Shown here piece by piece: positions 7,661 to 16,783 of a DNA stretch of 52,631 bases. Where the stretch lies: positions 1 through 52,631 of the forward strand of contig JAJDTM010000025.1 of NCBI GenBank assembly GCA_022827185.1, given 5' to 3'. This DNA is from Candidatus Poribacteria bacterium (GTDB lineage: Bacteria > Poribacteria > WGA-4E > WGA-3G). Both the position numbers and the translations under genes were made by a program. Each line of letters opens with the position of its first letter. Positions within the stretch are counted from its first letter, which is position 1. Under the pieces are notes generated by a model. The model was not told the DNA's origin. It ran no database searches and saw only the letters and a program-made list of their open reading frames with translations.

Positions 7661-10130
7661 ATGGCTATCGGCTATCTTCTGCTTTGTGATATGCGTTGCA
7701 CCCGCAAAAGGTAATGAGATTCCGATTGCGGTATCCGGCGAACCGAGGGCAACACTTCAAATCGGGGCTAATGCCTCAGAACAAGAACAGTTCGCTGCCG
7801 AGGAGATCCAAACCTTTATTGAGCAATTCACAGGTGCCAAACTCGACATCCTAACCAACAGACAACAGACAGAAACCCCAATAGCGATTGTGTTAGGCAC
7901 CCCCAAATCAAATCCGACGATTGCGGGGCTACAAGCCAACGTAGAACTTATACTCGGAGAAGAACTTGGAGACGAAGGCTACCGTATTAAAACAGTAGAG
8001 GTCGGCACTGAAATCGTCATCGTTGTAACGGCACACACTGAGAGAGGCGTTATCTACGGTGCGTACGCCTTCATCGAGAAATGTATTACGGCACTAACCG
8101 GTTTAACACCTGTGCACCCAGAAATAGCAGTTGCTAAAGCACGGGCACTGCTTGTGCCGTTCATAAACGAGACATCGGCTCCGTTTTACCCTGTACGTGC
8201 CGTGTTAGAGATAGAAGATCCGAATTGGCTCGCACGGCATCGCATCAATATGAGTGGCGGTGAAGGCGTTTGGACCGGCACCGGTATCGAAGATGGATTC
8301 GGGACCGCCTTCAAATATGTAGATACACCGGCATTTAATGCACTCCAAGATGAACCGATAGCACAGCGACGGAGGCGTATCGCAACACTACAAGGTCGGT
8401 TTAATGCGCTCAAACGGCGCGGGATTGATGCCTATCTCTTTATGTATGTGACCGGTGAACCGACTGAAGCATTGATTCGGGAGCGTCCTGATGTCTTGGG
8501 ACCAGCAGTGCTTTACGGAGCATCCCGAAACGAGGTATCTTATCGACCGTTCTGCTGGTCTAAACCCGAATTTCATACGCTCGCAAGGGAACTGATTCAG
8601 GCGATTGTGCGTACCTATCCCACACTTGCCGGTTTCCATCTCAGATCGTGGGGACATGAGACGCGCGCATGCGATTGCCCGGATTGCGGGGATAGAACAG
8701 CACAGGGACAGGCAAAACTCTGGCAGGTCTATTTTACGATGATTGACGCAGCACGAGAGGTGCGTCCAGATTTCAAATTCTACATCTCTGGATATGACAG
8801 CAGTTGGCTTAAAGATGCTACTGGCGTCTACGCACGGCAGTTGCCGAAAGGGACTATTTTCTCGCGAAAGTGGGGGGCAGATGGCGAACCGGTCGCAGAT
8901 GCAGGCGTGCCTATCCCGCAAATCAAAGCACTCGGTGAGATCGGACATCGCTTCATAGTGCTGTCGCACGAAGTAGAGGAGGTAATGCCGTTCTGGATGT
9001 TGGAAAGTGATACGTTCGTGCAAGGGGTCCGGCAACTCGCCAACGATCCTGAGGTCATCGGTTTAGGTGGGTTTACCGTCCAAGGTGCAACGCAGGGATT
9101 AGGATATCTTGACCGGCTCGTTAGTGCACGCCTCAATTGGGATATCGAACTCGACTATTTTCAACTACTCCTCAATGAATTGATTGCCCGATACGGCACT
9201 GAAACGGCACCACACATTCTGAACGCCTTGCGGGTAAATGGTTGGAATATGACGAGTTATTTTTCAGATTATGCTGGATCTCTAACCATAGGTGGCACTT
9301 ATGGGAGCGGCTCTGCTGGACTCGCAACACGTTTCTGGACGCTAATCGGGCCCCGCGCAGTGGAAGACACACTCGCTATCCCCGAATTGGAGATCGCTAA
9401 AATCGCCGAGAACAGGTTCACCGCGCTTTTGGCACCGCAACAGCAAGCCGCAAACGAGATGAGGACAGCAAGCGAGACCGCGGAACCCTTTGACCTTGAG
9501 GCAACCGAAGATTTAAGCGATGCCGTTCACTTGATGGAGTTGTGGGTGTTGTTGTTTGAAAGCCGATCCAAATTAGTAGAAGCGATAGCACTCGGTTATG
9601 AACCTGGAACAGAAGAGGCGATCCGTGCCAAACTTACAAGCGCAATAGAGTTTTCAAAGTCCATACAACCGCATATCAAAGGAATTAAGGAATTTATCCC
9701 GCTTTTCGGATATTCACATCAGACGATTGAAGCAGAATTGCTGAGCACCCTGAATGCAGAAGTCGCTTGGTTAACCGGTTTTGATTACCAGACGCTTCAG
9801 AAACACGACGCGGATTTCTCGCCAGAGGAGACGCCTTTCCGAATTTGGGATGTTCATAACTACCCGAATCCTGTGAGGCGAGAAACAACATTTACCTATA
9901 AATTATCACTGGATGCCGATGAAGTCTCTATTACAATTTACACAGCATCCGGCAGAAAAGTAAAAGTCTTGAAAAAGGCTTCTGGAGATGAAGGTTACAA
10001 CGAGTGTACATGGGATGCCCGAAATGATGATGGCATGTTGCTTGCCAACGGTGTCTATTTTTACAAAATACGGGCTGTCGTTGGAGAACAGACCGCGCAG
10101 CTGCTCGGGCGTTTGGCAGTATTGAGATGA
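7650..10130 (+). CDS. Secreted alpha-glucuronidase-like protein with FlgD/type-IX-like C-terminal domain
   Basis: An 826-residue exported protein. Residues 1-22 are a signal peptide ending near APAKG. Residues about 30-155 resemble the N-terminal alpha/beta domain of GH67 and GH20-like enzymes (AAEEIQTFIEQFTGAKL). A TIM-barrel-like central part contains HLRSWGHETRACDCPDCGD, a C-x-C-x2-C cluster seen in DUF4838-type and related glycoside hydrolase-like proteins. Residues about 750-826 form an Ig-like sorting/FlgD domain (NYPNP, TWDARNDDG, NGVYFYKI). The ATG at 7650 has GAAGG upstream and starts a clean signal peptide; an upstream TTG at 7638 is rejected. It overlaps the ZIP gene and touches the lipoprotein gene. 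Polysaccharide or glycoconjugate processing outside the inner membrane is inferred; no activity is proven. Confidence 0.75.
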   Translation: MPIKWLSAIFCFVICVAPAKGNEIPIAVSGEPRATLQIGANASEQEQFAAEEIQTFIEQFTGAKLDILTNRQQTETPIAIVLGTPKSNPTIAGLQANVELILGEELGDEGYRIKTVEVGTEIVIVVTAHTERGVIYGAYAFIEKCITALTGLTPVHPEIAVAKARALLVPFINETSAPFYPVRAVLEIEDPNWLARHRINMSGGEGVWTGTGIEDGFGTAFKYVDTPAFNALQDEPIAQRRRRIATLQGRFNALKRRGIDAYLFMYVTGEPTEALIRERPDVLGPAVLYGASRNEVSYRPFCWSKPEFHTLARELIQAIVRTYPTLAGFHLRSWGHETRACDCPDCGDRTAQGQAKLWQVYFTMIDAAREVRPDFKFYISGYDSSWLKDATGVYARQLPKGTIFSRKWGADGEPVADAGVPIPQIKALGEIGHRFIVLSHEVEEVMPFWMLESDTFVQGVRQLANDPEVIGLGGFTVQGATQGLGYLDRLVSARLNWDIELDYFQLLLNELIARYGTETAPHILNALRVNGWNMTSYFSDYAGSLTIGGTYGSGSAGLATRFWTLIGPRAVEDTLAIPELEIAKIAENRFTALLAPQQQAANEMRTASETAEPFDLEATEDLSDAVHLMELWVLLFESRSKLVEAIALGYEPGTEEAIRAKLTSAIEFSKSIQPHIKGIKEFIPLFGYSHQTIEAELLSTLNAEVAWLTGFDYQTLQKHDADFSPEETPFRIWDVHNYPNPVRRETTFTYKLSLDADEVSITIYTASGRKVKVLKKASGDEGYNECTWDARNDDGMLLANGVYFYKIRAVVGEQTAQLLGRLAVLR

Positions 10131-10137
10131 AACGAAA

Positions 10138-10145
10138 AAGGAGGT
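10138..10145 (+). promoter_or_regulatory. Shine-Dalgarno AAGGAGGT that decides the lipoprotein start
   Basis: A full anti-16S match, 5 nt before the ATG at 10151. It shows that the earlier in-frame ATG at 10127 is not the real start. Confidence 0.85.
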
Positions 10146-10150
10146 CAACG

Positions 10151-11254
10151 ATGTTTCGTGTGTATATTGTATGCCTGATGCTTTTACTTTCAATAATGGG
10201 TTGTAAATCGCAAACTTTGCAGGAACATCTTTTGGAACCGCCACCACCGCTCACCAATTTCGCACTGAACCGTAACGGGGCAACTGTGGAGGCATCGCAA
10301 TCCGTTCCGAATCACCGCGCTGAAGAGGTCATTGATGGTGATACCACCTCTGAAACATGGGACGAAGGCAGCGGGTGGGGCAGCAGTTTAGAGCATCTCC
10401 GCACCTCGGACCTCAACAAACGTCCCTATGTGTCCGTAACGCTTGCTAAACCTGTTGACATTCGTAAGATTGTTATGTGGACAATCGACTCTGAAAAATA
10501 TCCAGCACCACAATTTGGGCTGAAGGACTACCGGATCGAATATTGGCACGGCACCGGCTGGGGACTGATTCCGTCGGGTGATACGAAAGATAAGCAGTAC
10601 ACTGCGCGAAATAATACGAAAGGTAAACAAGTCCATGAAGTCCAGCAACGTCTAATTGCCCAAAAAATAAGGCTTGTACCGGTATCCTCAAATGATACGG
10701 TACGGAATTACCAACACATGGCGGGTAAGCGACCTGTATACGATGTGGAAGGTATCGCGCGGGTAATGGAATTAGAAGTTTGGGGGTATGCCGCGCCAGA
10801 AGTGTATACCCTAAAACAGATTGTGCAGGGCATCTCACCTGAATCAGTGGGACATGCCGTGCTGACAGAAACACAAACCGATAACGGTCAAACTGAACCG
10901 ACAATCAAGGAAACAATCCAGAGCGTTTTAAACCGATATGAACTCGGGTACGACATGGCGGATCTGGCACAGGTGATGTCCTGTTTCTCAGAGGCGTATC
11001 TATCAAATGGTCGTACATATCAAGACGTTGAAACCAAGGCAGCGCACTTTTTTCAAGCGCATCATCAGATTGATATGACGCTGACCGACATCAATATCCA
11101 TCCGAATATTGTCGATGATACAGCAGTCGTAACGGGCGGATATACCTTGCAATATGTCACGAAAGCCGATGGACAGGTTAAACAGATGTCGGGCAAAGTG
11201 ACGCTGGTCTTCGCCAACGAAACGGAGACATGGCGGATCATCCGAGCAGAATGA
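10151..11254 (+). CDS. Lipoprotein with discoidin (F5/8 type C) and NTF2-like domains
   Basis: A 367-residue protein. The N-terminus MFRVYIVCLMLLLSIMGC has a lipobox with the acylated Cys at residue 17. Residues about 35-220 look like a galactose-binding/discoidin domain (NRNGATVEASQS, EEVIDGDTTSETWDEG, VSVTLAKPVDIRKIVMWT), which often binds carbohydrate. Residues about 255-367 look like an NTF2/SnoaL-type cone (YDMADLAQVMSCFSEAYL, VTGGYTLQYV, ETWRIIRAE). The start is fixed by the strong ribosome binding site. Overlapping or abutting frames on both sides make it part of one operon with the glucuronidase-like enzyme and a PhyH protein. It could be a surface glycan-binding partner of the enzyme. 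Confidence 0.78.
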   Translation: MFRVYIVCLMLLLSIMGCKSQTLQEHLLEPPPPLTNFALNRNGATVEASQSVPNHRAEEVIDGDTTSETWDEGSGWGSSLEHLRTSDLNKRPYVSVTLAKPVDIRKIVMWTIDSEKYPAPQFGLKDYRIEYWHGTGWGLIPSGDTKDKQYTARNNTKGKQVHEVQQRLIAQKIRLVPVSSNDTVRNYQHMAGKRPVYDVEGIARVMELEVWGYAAPEVYTLKQIVQGISPESVGHAVLTETQTDNGQTEPTIKETIQSVLNRYELGYDMADLAQVMSCFSEAYLSNGRTYQDVETKAAHFFQAHHQIDMTLTDINIHPNIVDDTAVVTGGYTLQYVTKADGQVKQMSGKVTLVFANETETWRIIRAE

Positions 11255-11289
11255 CGGACGGTTTAGACCGTGTCTACAAAGGATCTGAA

Positions 11290-12114
11290 ATGTTACAGGA
11301 ACAGTCTAATCTTTGGGCAAAATCATATATCAACGACGGATATTTGATGCTTCCAGAACTCATTACATTGGAAGAATGCGAAGCATTGAAAGCAGAAATG
11401 TTAAAAATCTTTCGTGGTGAATACGCATGCGAAGCGATCCCGCCAATGCCGGAAACGGCAAGTCAAATGGAAGTATTGGACAGAATCATGTGCGTCGGTG
11501 AACCGCACGTCTATAGTCCACTTGTCCGTCGTTACATCGAGCATCCGAAAATCTGCGAAGTCCTTCAGGTGATTGTTGGGGCACACATCCCGTTTTGGGA
11601 CGGCGGTGTAAAATGTATGCAGTCGATGATGTTGAGTAAAGTACCGGGACATACCGGTAACCCGTGGCACCAGGATGAGCACCCAATTCCGACACGGGAT
11701 AGATCGCTTGTGGGCGCGTGGATTACGTTGGATGATACAACAATTGAAAACGGCTGCCTCTGGGTACTACCGGATAGCCATCGGTCCGGTGTAATCTATG
11801 ACCGCGTACCACACGACAAACGCCATGAATTCGATAGTTGCCACGAAGCCGTAGGTTTTGATGATACTCAGGAAATCCCGATTGAAATGTCAGCTGGCAG
11901 TGTGCTCTTTTTCAACGGATACCTTTTGCACCGCTCCAAAAAGAATCGTAGCAATACATACCGACGCATTCTTGTGAGTCACTACTGTTCAACAGCATCA
12001 TGGTTGGGGTGGAAAGGACAGCGGAATTACCGAGGGGTTATCACTGTCGCTGGCGAAGATCCGTATATTGATGAAGGATATGTCACACCAAACACCTGGG
12101 CGCGATGGGAGTAG
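11290..12114 (+). CDS. Phytanoyl-CoA dioxygenase-family (PhyH) protein 1
   Basis: A 274-residue Fe(II)/2-oxoglutarate dioxygenase-like protein. WHQDEHPIP supplies the first His and Asp of the metal triad. LFFNGYLLHRSKKNRS supplies the distal His and, later, the Arg that binds 2-oxoglutarate (TYRRILVSHY). The double-stranded beta-helix core is complete. AAAGGA is 6 nt before the ATG at 11290; an ATG at 11251 overlapping the previous stop is an alternative that would add 13 residues. PhyH proteins hydroxylate lipids, amino acids or natural products, so the substrate is unknown. It is the last gene of the ZIP-led run. Confidence 0.85.
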   Translation: MLQEQSNLWAKSYINDGYLMLPELITLEECEALKAEMLKIFRGEYACEAIPPMPETASQMEVLDRIMCVGEPHVYSPLVRRYIEHPKICEVLQVIVGAHIPFWDGGVKCMQSMMLSKVPGHTGNPWHQDEHPIPTRDRSLVGAWITLDDTTIENGCLWVLPDSHRSGVIYDRVPHDKRHEFDSCHEAVGFDDTQEIPIEMSAGSVLFFNGYLLHRSKKNRSNTYRRILVSHYCSTASWLGWKGQRNYRGVITVAGEDPYIDEGYVTPNTWARWE

Positions 12115-12150
12115 TGTAAACAACTCGTAGCGGAAACGTGCTACTTAAAA

Positions 12151-12396
12151 CGCACCTAACCGAACCGCAAGTAGGGATACTTACCTTCTTTAGAGAATAT
12201 CTGTAGTCCGTAATGAAATGGAGGACGGATGTACGGAAACGGACTGCTTAACCTAAACGCACCTAACCGAACCGCAAGTAAGGATACTTACCTTCTTTAG
12301 AGAGTCTGTAGTCCGTAATGAAATGGAGGACGGATGTACGGAAACGGACTGCTTAATCTAAACGCACCTGACCGAACCGCAAGGAAATTTAAAAAA
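12151..12396 (+). repeat. Tandem leader repeat (family L, site 1), three units
   Basis: Units begin at 12151, 12258 and 12363 (spacings 107 and 105 bp); the third is cut off by the start codon at 12397. Each carries CTAACCGAACCGCAAG (CTGACCGAACCGCAAG in the third) and GTAATGAAATGGAGGACGGA. The last unit reads CCGAACCGCAAGGAAAT and supplies an AAGGA 11 nt before the ATG. Related sites lie at 31075, 31852, 32980 and 46892. Confidence 0.85.
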
Positions 12397-13212
12397 ATGA
12401 AACTGACAGAATATCAAGTCAATTTTTTCAATACGTTTGGCTATCTCGCAATATTTGGTATGTTTTCACCAAGCGAGATGGAATGGATTACGGAAGAATT
12501 TGAGATTTCGATTCAAGAATTCGGGGGCGGTAAGAACCATGATGGAACAAGTCGGACAATGTTCGGCGGTCCTATAGAGCATCGTCCACGACTCTGTACC
12601 TTGCTCGATGATGAACGCGTCAAGGGGCTTATCGGTGGCGTGATCGGTGAAGACTTCAACTACGCTGGCGGTGATGGAAATTATTACGCTGGCGATACAG
12701 GTTGGCATCCTGATGGCGGTTGGGGGCAACTTTTCGCGTGTAAAGTAACTTTCTACCTTGATGATCTCACGAAAGACACCGGATGCTTGCGGGTTATCCC
12801 CGGCAGCCAGAATCCCACACATTTTGTTAGAGCCGAAAAGATTGATCCAAATCAATCAGAGGCACTCTACGGGATTCCGCCAAAAGACTTTCCAACCAGC
12901 ATCGCATTGGAAACTTCACCCGGTGATATTGTGATTTTTAATCACGATACCTATCACGCATCGTTTGGCGGCGGTACCCGACGGCGGATGTTCACGATGA
13001 ATTGCACACGACACTGCACAACTGAACCCGATTTAGAGACCTTGCATCAATATTTGAGCGTCCATTCAGCAGGCGGATATCAAATTGAGACAGGAGCAGG
13101 TATGTTCTTCCCAACCATGGTTGATACTGCAGATGAAAAAAGGAGAATCCACCTCCAGCAATGTAGTGACATCCATGATGAAATGTTCCCTCAGTATGCG
13201 CGACGCGCTTAG
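12397..13212 (+). CDS. Phytanoyl-CoA dioxygenase-family (PhyH) protein 2
   Basis: A 271-residue protein with a PhyH fold. WHPDGGWGQLFACKVTFYLD gives the HxD half of the iron site. FNHDTYHASFGGGTRRRMF gives the distal His and the 2-oxoglutarate Arg. SPGDIVIFNHDTYH is the typical strand before the distal His. I chose the ATG at 12397 because it starts the family-typical MKLTEYQVNFF; the upstream in-frame ATG at 12334 is inside a leader repeat and would add repeat-encoded residues. The only ribosome binding site is the AAGGA of that repeat. It is weakly similar to PhyH protein 1, so this is not a recent duplication. Substrate unknown. Confidence 0.87.
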   Translation: MKLTEYQVNFFNTFGYLAIFGMFSPSEMEWITEEFEISIQEFGGGKNHDGTSRTMFGGPIEHRPRLCTLLDDERVKGLIGGVIGEDFNYAGGDGNYYAGDTGWHPDGGWGQLFACKVTFYLDDLTKDTGCLRVIPGSQNPTHFVRAEKIDPNQSEALYGIPPKDFPTSIALETSPGDIVIFNHDTYHASFGGGTRRRMFTMNCTRHCTTEPDLETLHQYLSVHSAGGYQIETGAGMFFPTMVDTADEKRRIHLQQCSDIHDEMFPQYARRA

Positions 13213-13357
13213 TATGTAGTGTTCGAGACTTGCACAAAACCCTTTTGTTGGTGAGGTTTGCGGCGTACTCGCCCAAATGCGACCTGCATTCCAACCTCAC
13301 CAGCAGCATCTAATGTGTAGGAGATAGGGAAAAATTGCCTAAGTCGTAGCGTTTTTG

Positions 13358-13386
13358 TTGCAATTTTTGCTGTTTCATGGTATCCT
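13358..13386 (+). promoter_or_regulatory. Candidate promoter for the SppA-fusion gene
   Basis: TTGCAA at 13358-13363, a 17-nt spacer, TATCCT at 13381-13386. It is about 57 nt before the start at 13443. The -10 is imperfect, so confidence is moderate. Confidence 0.45.
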
Positions 13387-13442
13387 ATAGTATAGTCTAA
13401 ACTGTGAGTTGGCATAACCGCCCGCCCGCAAACCCACATTAG

Positions 13443-15902
13443 ATGAGAAGTATATCTATTGTTACACCCGCATTTGATAGGTACTTAGGATACATCAGGA
13501 AGGCTGTCATCTCAGCAGCATTCATCTACGGGATGAGCACGCTCTGTGCTGCTGACTCACCACCGAAGGCACATACCCACTTACCTTCCAGCTCCATTGC
13601 CACGAGCGACGATGCTTTAGCTACCTTTTTTAATCCTTCAGGGCTCGGTGCAGGACGCAGTTTAAACTTATACTACCTGCGAACATATCAAAGTGATTGG
13701 GCAGGCGATGACGCTTTCTTCCTCGCTGTCCCTGGCGCGGGTTTCGGTATGGAATTTGTCACCGCCGATGCTGACACAGATTTCACACGCTACACACTCT
13801 CCGGTGGGCAGCATTTGGGAAACTCACTCTACTGGGGCACGAGTTACAGCTGGATGAATTCGGATGATAAAGGCTACGATGGATTCCGTTCTTTCTCCCT
13901 TGGCTTGATGTACCGGCGACGCTACTTCTCAATCGGAGCGATGGCACGCGATCTCAATCGACCTAAACTACTTGGCGAAAAACTTGGGCGCACCTACGAC
14001 TTAGGAGTAGCACTCCGTCCCGGAACGTGGCGGACCACGCTCTCAATGGATGTGCAGAAAACGCAAGGCGTAGCGGATTTAAAATTCCGCTATGCCTTAG
14101 AGGTACGGCCTATTCGAGAACTGATGCTTCGTGGTACCTTGAATAGCGATCTGAGTTTTGATGTGCGTTTCGGGATAAATATCGGGAATTGGGGATTCGG
14201 GACAGGGAATGCTTTCGACAAAAACCGAGAGGCGCAAACCGGGGTCGGCTATTTCCATTTCTCCAATATCCCCAAAACGAAACCGATCCCTCGCCGTCGT
14301 ATGTTTCTCGATCTGCCGATGCGATCTCTTAAAGAGGTCCTCCCGATAGCAAAATGGGATCAAGATGTTGCAGGTGTCCTCATTCGTATCAATGGAAGTA
14401 GTTATGGGATGGCACAACTCCAAGAGATGTCAGATGCAATCTTGGATTTCAGGGAATCCGGACGCGTTGTGCTCTGCTACCTCTCAAGTTGCTCCACCGG
14501 TGACTATATCGTCGCAGCCACGTGTGATGGCATTCTGATTCACCCCGCCACTGAAGTCCGGTTGATCGGTTTACGGACAGAGCGTTCTTTTTACAAAGGG
14601 GCATTAGACATGCTCGGTGTCAGAGCAGACCTTGAACACATCGGGAAATATAAATCAGCTTCCGAGCCATTCACAAGGCAAGAGATGTCCGAGGTACATC
14701 GCGATATCCAGAATATTATTCTTGATGACCTCTATGAACAACTTGTAGATGCAATCGCGGACGGACGCGGATGGACACACGAAGATGTGAAGAAACGGAT
14801 CAATGAGGGACCCTATACAGCACGTCAAGCACTCGCCACTGAACTCGTAGACCGAGCTGTCTATGAAGATGAACTACCGGATGTTGTAACCGAACTCACA
14901 AATGACCGCACCGATTTGGTAACATTAAGCGACTACGCGGGACGCGGATTGGCCCCCCAAGATTGGCTAGTACCGCAGCCGAAGGTCGCGATTATTGAGG
15001 CGAAAGGTTTGATGCTAACGGGTGATAGCTTCGTAGATCCATTTCTCGGCACACAGGTGATGGGTGCCGATACAATCACACGGGTCGTTAGAGAGGTAAA
15101 AGATAACAATGACATCAAGGCAGTTGTATTGCGGATTGACAGCGGTGGCGGACTTGTTACTGCAGCCGATACTATATGGCGTGAATTGGTGCGGCTTACA
15201 CAGGTCAAACCGCTTGTGGTCTCAATGGGCGATGTTGCAGCATCAGGAGGGTATTACATAGCAGCACCCGCAGATACCATCGTCGCCGAACCCGGAACGA
15301 TTACCGGTTCCATCGGCGTTATCGGCGGCAAATATAGTTTCAAAGGACTCTATGAAAAACTTGGTGTCCATAAAGAGATTCTCAAACGTGGTGAACACGC
15401 CGATTTTTACACAGACTACGGTGACTACCCACCATCAGAACAAGCAATCGTACAGAAACAGGTCCAGGAAATTTACGACGACTTTATCAAAAAAGTGGCA
15501 CTCGGACGAACTGAGTTGACGGTAGAAGATGTAGATAGACTCGGACAAGGACGCATCTGGTCAGGTAGGCAAGCACAGGAAAACGGACTTGTAGATCAAC
15601 TCGGAGGTTTAAGCCTCGCACTCGCAATTGCACGCGAACGCGCAGGACTCGGAGAAAAGTCGTTTGAGATAGTCCAATTTCCTAAAAAGACGTGGTTGTC
15701 CCAAATCTTCGGCACGCTTCGGTTGCCATTTATCACTGAGCCTGCAAACAGCAACACGGAGAATGTAGTAGAAGAAACCGAATCTCCGCTACAGTTTATT
15801 ACACAATACAGAAGATTGAACACGACTATAAGGCTCCTAAATATAATTAGGAAGCAGCGGTGTTTTCTACTTATGCCTTATCATATAAATTTAGGGAATT
15901 AA
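13443..15902 (+). CDS. Outer-membrane barrel fused to SppA-type (S49) signal peptide peptidase
   Basis: An 819-residue protein. A signal peptide ends around residue 36 (TLCAAD). Residues about 50-275 are barrel-like with alternating strands (SLGLMYRRRYFSIGAMARD, LRPGTWRTTLSMDVQK), matching PorV/conjugal-type barrels. Residues about 300-800 are a double-domain S49 peptidase: GKYKSASEPF carries the catalytic Lys (K404) and MGDVAASGGYY carries the nucleophile Ser (S601), followed by TITGSIGVIGGK. Ordinary SppA is anchored by one N-terminal helix, so the barrel is unusual. If real, the protease faces the periplasm from the outer membrane. The frame is continuous through the join, so no sequencing frameshift is needed. 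The upstream PhyH gene is 230 bp away. Confidence 0.85.
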   Translation: MRSISIVTPAFDRYLGYIRKAVISAAFIYGMSTLCAADSPPKAHTHLPSSSIATSDDALATFFNPSGLGAGRSLNLYYLRTYQSDWAGDDAFFLAVPGAGFGMEFVTADADTDFTRYTLSGGQHLGNSLYWGTSYSWMNSDDKGYDGFRSFSLGLMYRRRYFSIGAMARDLNRPKLLGEKLGRTYDLGVALRPGTWRTTLSMDVQKTQGVADLKFRYALEVRPIRELMLRGTLNSDLSFDVRFGINIGNWGFGTGNAFDKNREAQTGVGYFHFSNIPKTKPIPRRRMFLDLPMRSLKEVLPIAKWDQDVAGVLIRINGSSYGMAQLQEMSDAILDFRESGRVVLCYLSSCSTGDYIVAATCDGILIHPATEVRLIGLRTERSFYKGALDMLGVRADLEHIGKYKSASEPFTRQEMSEVHRDIQNIILDDLYEQLVDAIADGRGWTHEDVKKRINEGPYTARQALATELVDRAVYEDELPDVVTELTNDRTDLVTLSDYAGRGLAPQDWLVPQPKVAIIEAKGLMLTGDSFVDPFLGTQVMGADTITRVVREVKDNNDIKAVVLRIDSGGGLVTAADTIWRELVRLTQVKPLVVSMGDVAASGGYYIAAPADTIVAEPGTITGSIGVIGGKYSFKGLYEKLGVHKEILKRGEHADFYTDYGDYPPSEQAIVQKQVQEIYDDFIKKVALGRTELTVEDVDRLGQGRIWSGRQAQENGLVDQLGGLSLALAIARERAGLGEKSFEIVQFPKKTWLSQIFGTLRLPFITEPANSNTENVVEETESPLQFITQYRRLNTTIRLLNIIRKQRCFLLMPYHINLGN

Positions 15903-15955
15903 AAGTATAGCATGATCAACTAACTCTCAAAACTGAGGTTCGAGAGGCGTTAAAG

Positions 15956-16618
15956 ATGTTGTTCGCCAGAAACCATTCAACACTGCGCCAAAAAATGGTT
16001 CAAAACCAAATTGAAGCGCGAGGTATCCGTAACCCGCAGGTGCTTGCTGTCATGCGAAAGGTAGAACGACATCTATTTGTAAAACCTCAATACCGCAATG
16101 CGGCATATAAAGATGGACCACTACCGATCGACTGCGACCAAACAATCTCGCAACCGTATATCGTCGCACTGATGACGGACTTGTTGGAACTCACACCAAC
16201 TTCAAAGGTGCTTGAGATTGGCACAGGGTGTGGCTATCAGACGGCGGTCCTCGCAGAGTTGGCACGAGAAGTTTATTCTATTGAGATTATACCGTTACTT
16301 GCCAAAAGTGCGAAATCACGGTTGGAGGAACTCAATTACCAAAATGTCCACCTCAAAAAAGGGAATGGGCATTATGGCTGGCAAGAATACGCACCTTATG
16401 ATGCTGTGCTCGTCGCAGCGGCGCCTAAAGACGTGCCGAAACAACTCATTGATCAACTTGCTGCAGGCGGTAGGATGGTGATACCTGTCGGCGGTTCCGA
16501 ACAAAATCTCCTTTTAGTCCGGAAAGGGCTTCAAGGGGCAGAGAACGCAATTCCAGCACTTGAAACGACTGAGGTCATTCCTGTTCGCTTTGTACCAATG
16601 ACGGGCAGGGCAAAGTGA
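15956..16618 (+). CDS. pcm: Protein-L-isoaspartate O-methyltransferase
   Basis: A 220-residue SAM-dependent enzyme that repairs isoaspartyl residues in damaged proteins. Typical segments are present: QNQIEARGIRNPQVLAVMRKVERHLFV, DGPLPIDCDQTISQPYIVALM and the SAM-binding VLEIGTGCGYQTAVLAEL. PYDAVLVAAAPKDVPKQLIDQL and GGRMVIPVG follow. Length is normal for the bacterial family (200-230). It follows the SppA fusion by 53 bp, so it is likely co-transcribed. Identity is firm. Confidence 0.95.
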   Translation: MLFARNHSTLRQKMVQNQIEARGIRNPQVLAVMRKVERHLFVKPQYRNAAYKDGPLPIDCDQTISQPYIVALMTDLLELTPTSKVLEIGTGCGYQTAVLAELAREVYSIEIIPLLAKSAKSRLEELNYQNVHLKKGNGHYGWQEYAPYDAVLVAAAPKDVPKQLIDQLAAGGRMVIPVGGSEQNLLLVRKGLQGAENAIPALETTEVIPVRFVPMTGRAK

Positions 16619-16678
16619 ATCTAATATCAACACCTTACCACCAATCGCGATCCAGCCGATGTCGGTTCAGAAATAAAT

Positions 16679-16767
16679 ACGATTTACGCAGCCCCCTTGC
16701 AGTCGGGGTTTCAAACCCCGACTGCAGTGCATGATAGGTAAATTATCATGGAAAATGTGTAAGTCCT
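16679..16767. repeat. MITE, family A copy 2
   Basis: An 89-bp member of the same mini-element family as 2787-2877. The left end is worn (ACGATTTACGCA); the right end reads TGTGTAAGTCCT. It has the same CTGCAGTCGGGG palindrome and the same downstream TTATCATGG block. Confidence 0.85.
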
Positions 16768-16783
16768 GATAAAGTAAAACGAC

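Noticed and set aside
8388..9035. 215-residue antisense frame inside the glucuronidase-like gene
   Set aside because: It is a shadow of the real gene on the other strand; the composition is Cys/His-rich in a way typical of frame noise.
12334..12396. Earlier in-frame ATG giving PhyH protein 2 a longer N-terminus
   Set aside because: The added residues are encoded by the family L repeat and are not shared with PhyH proteins; a proper start follows at 12397.
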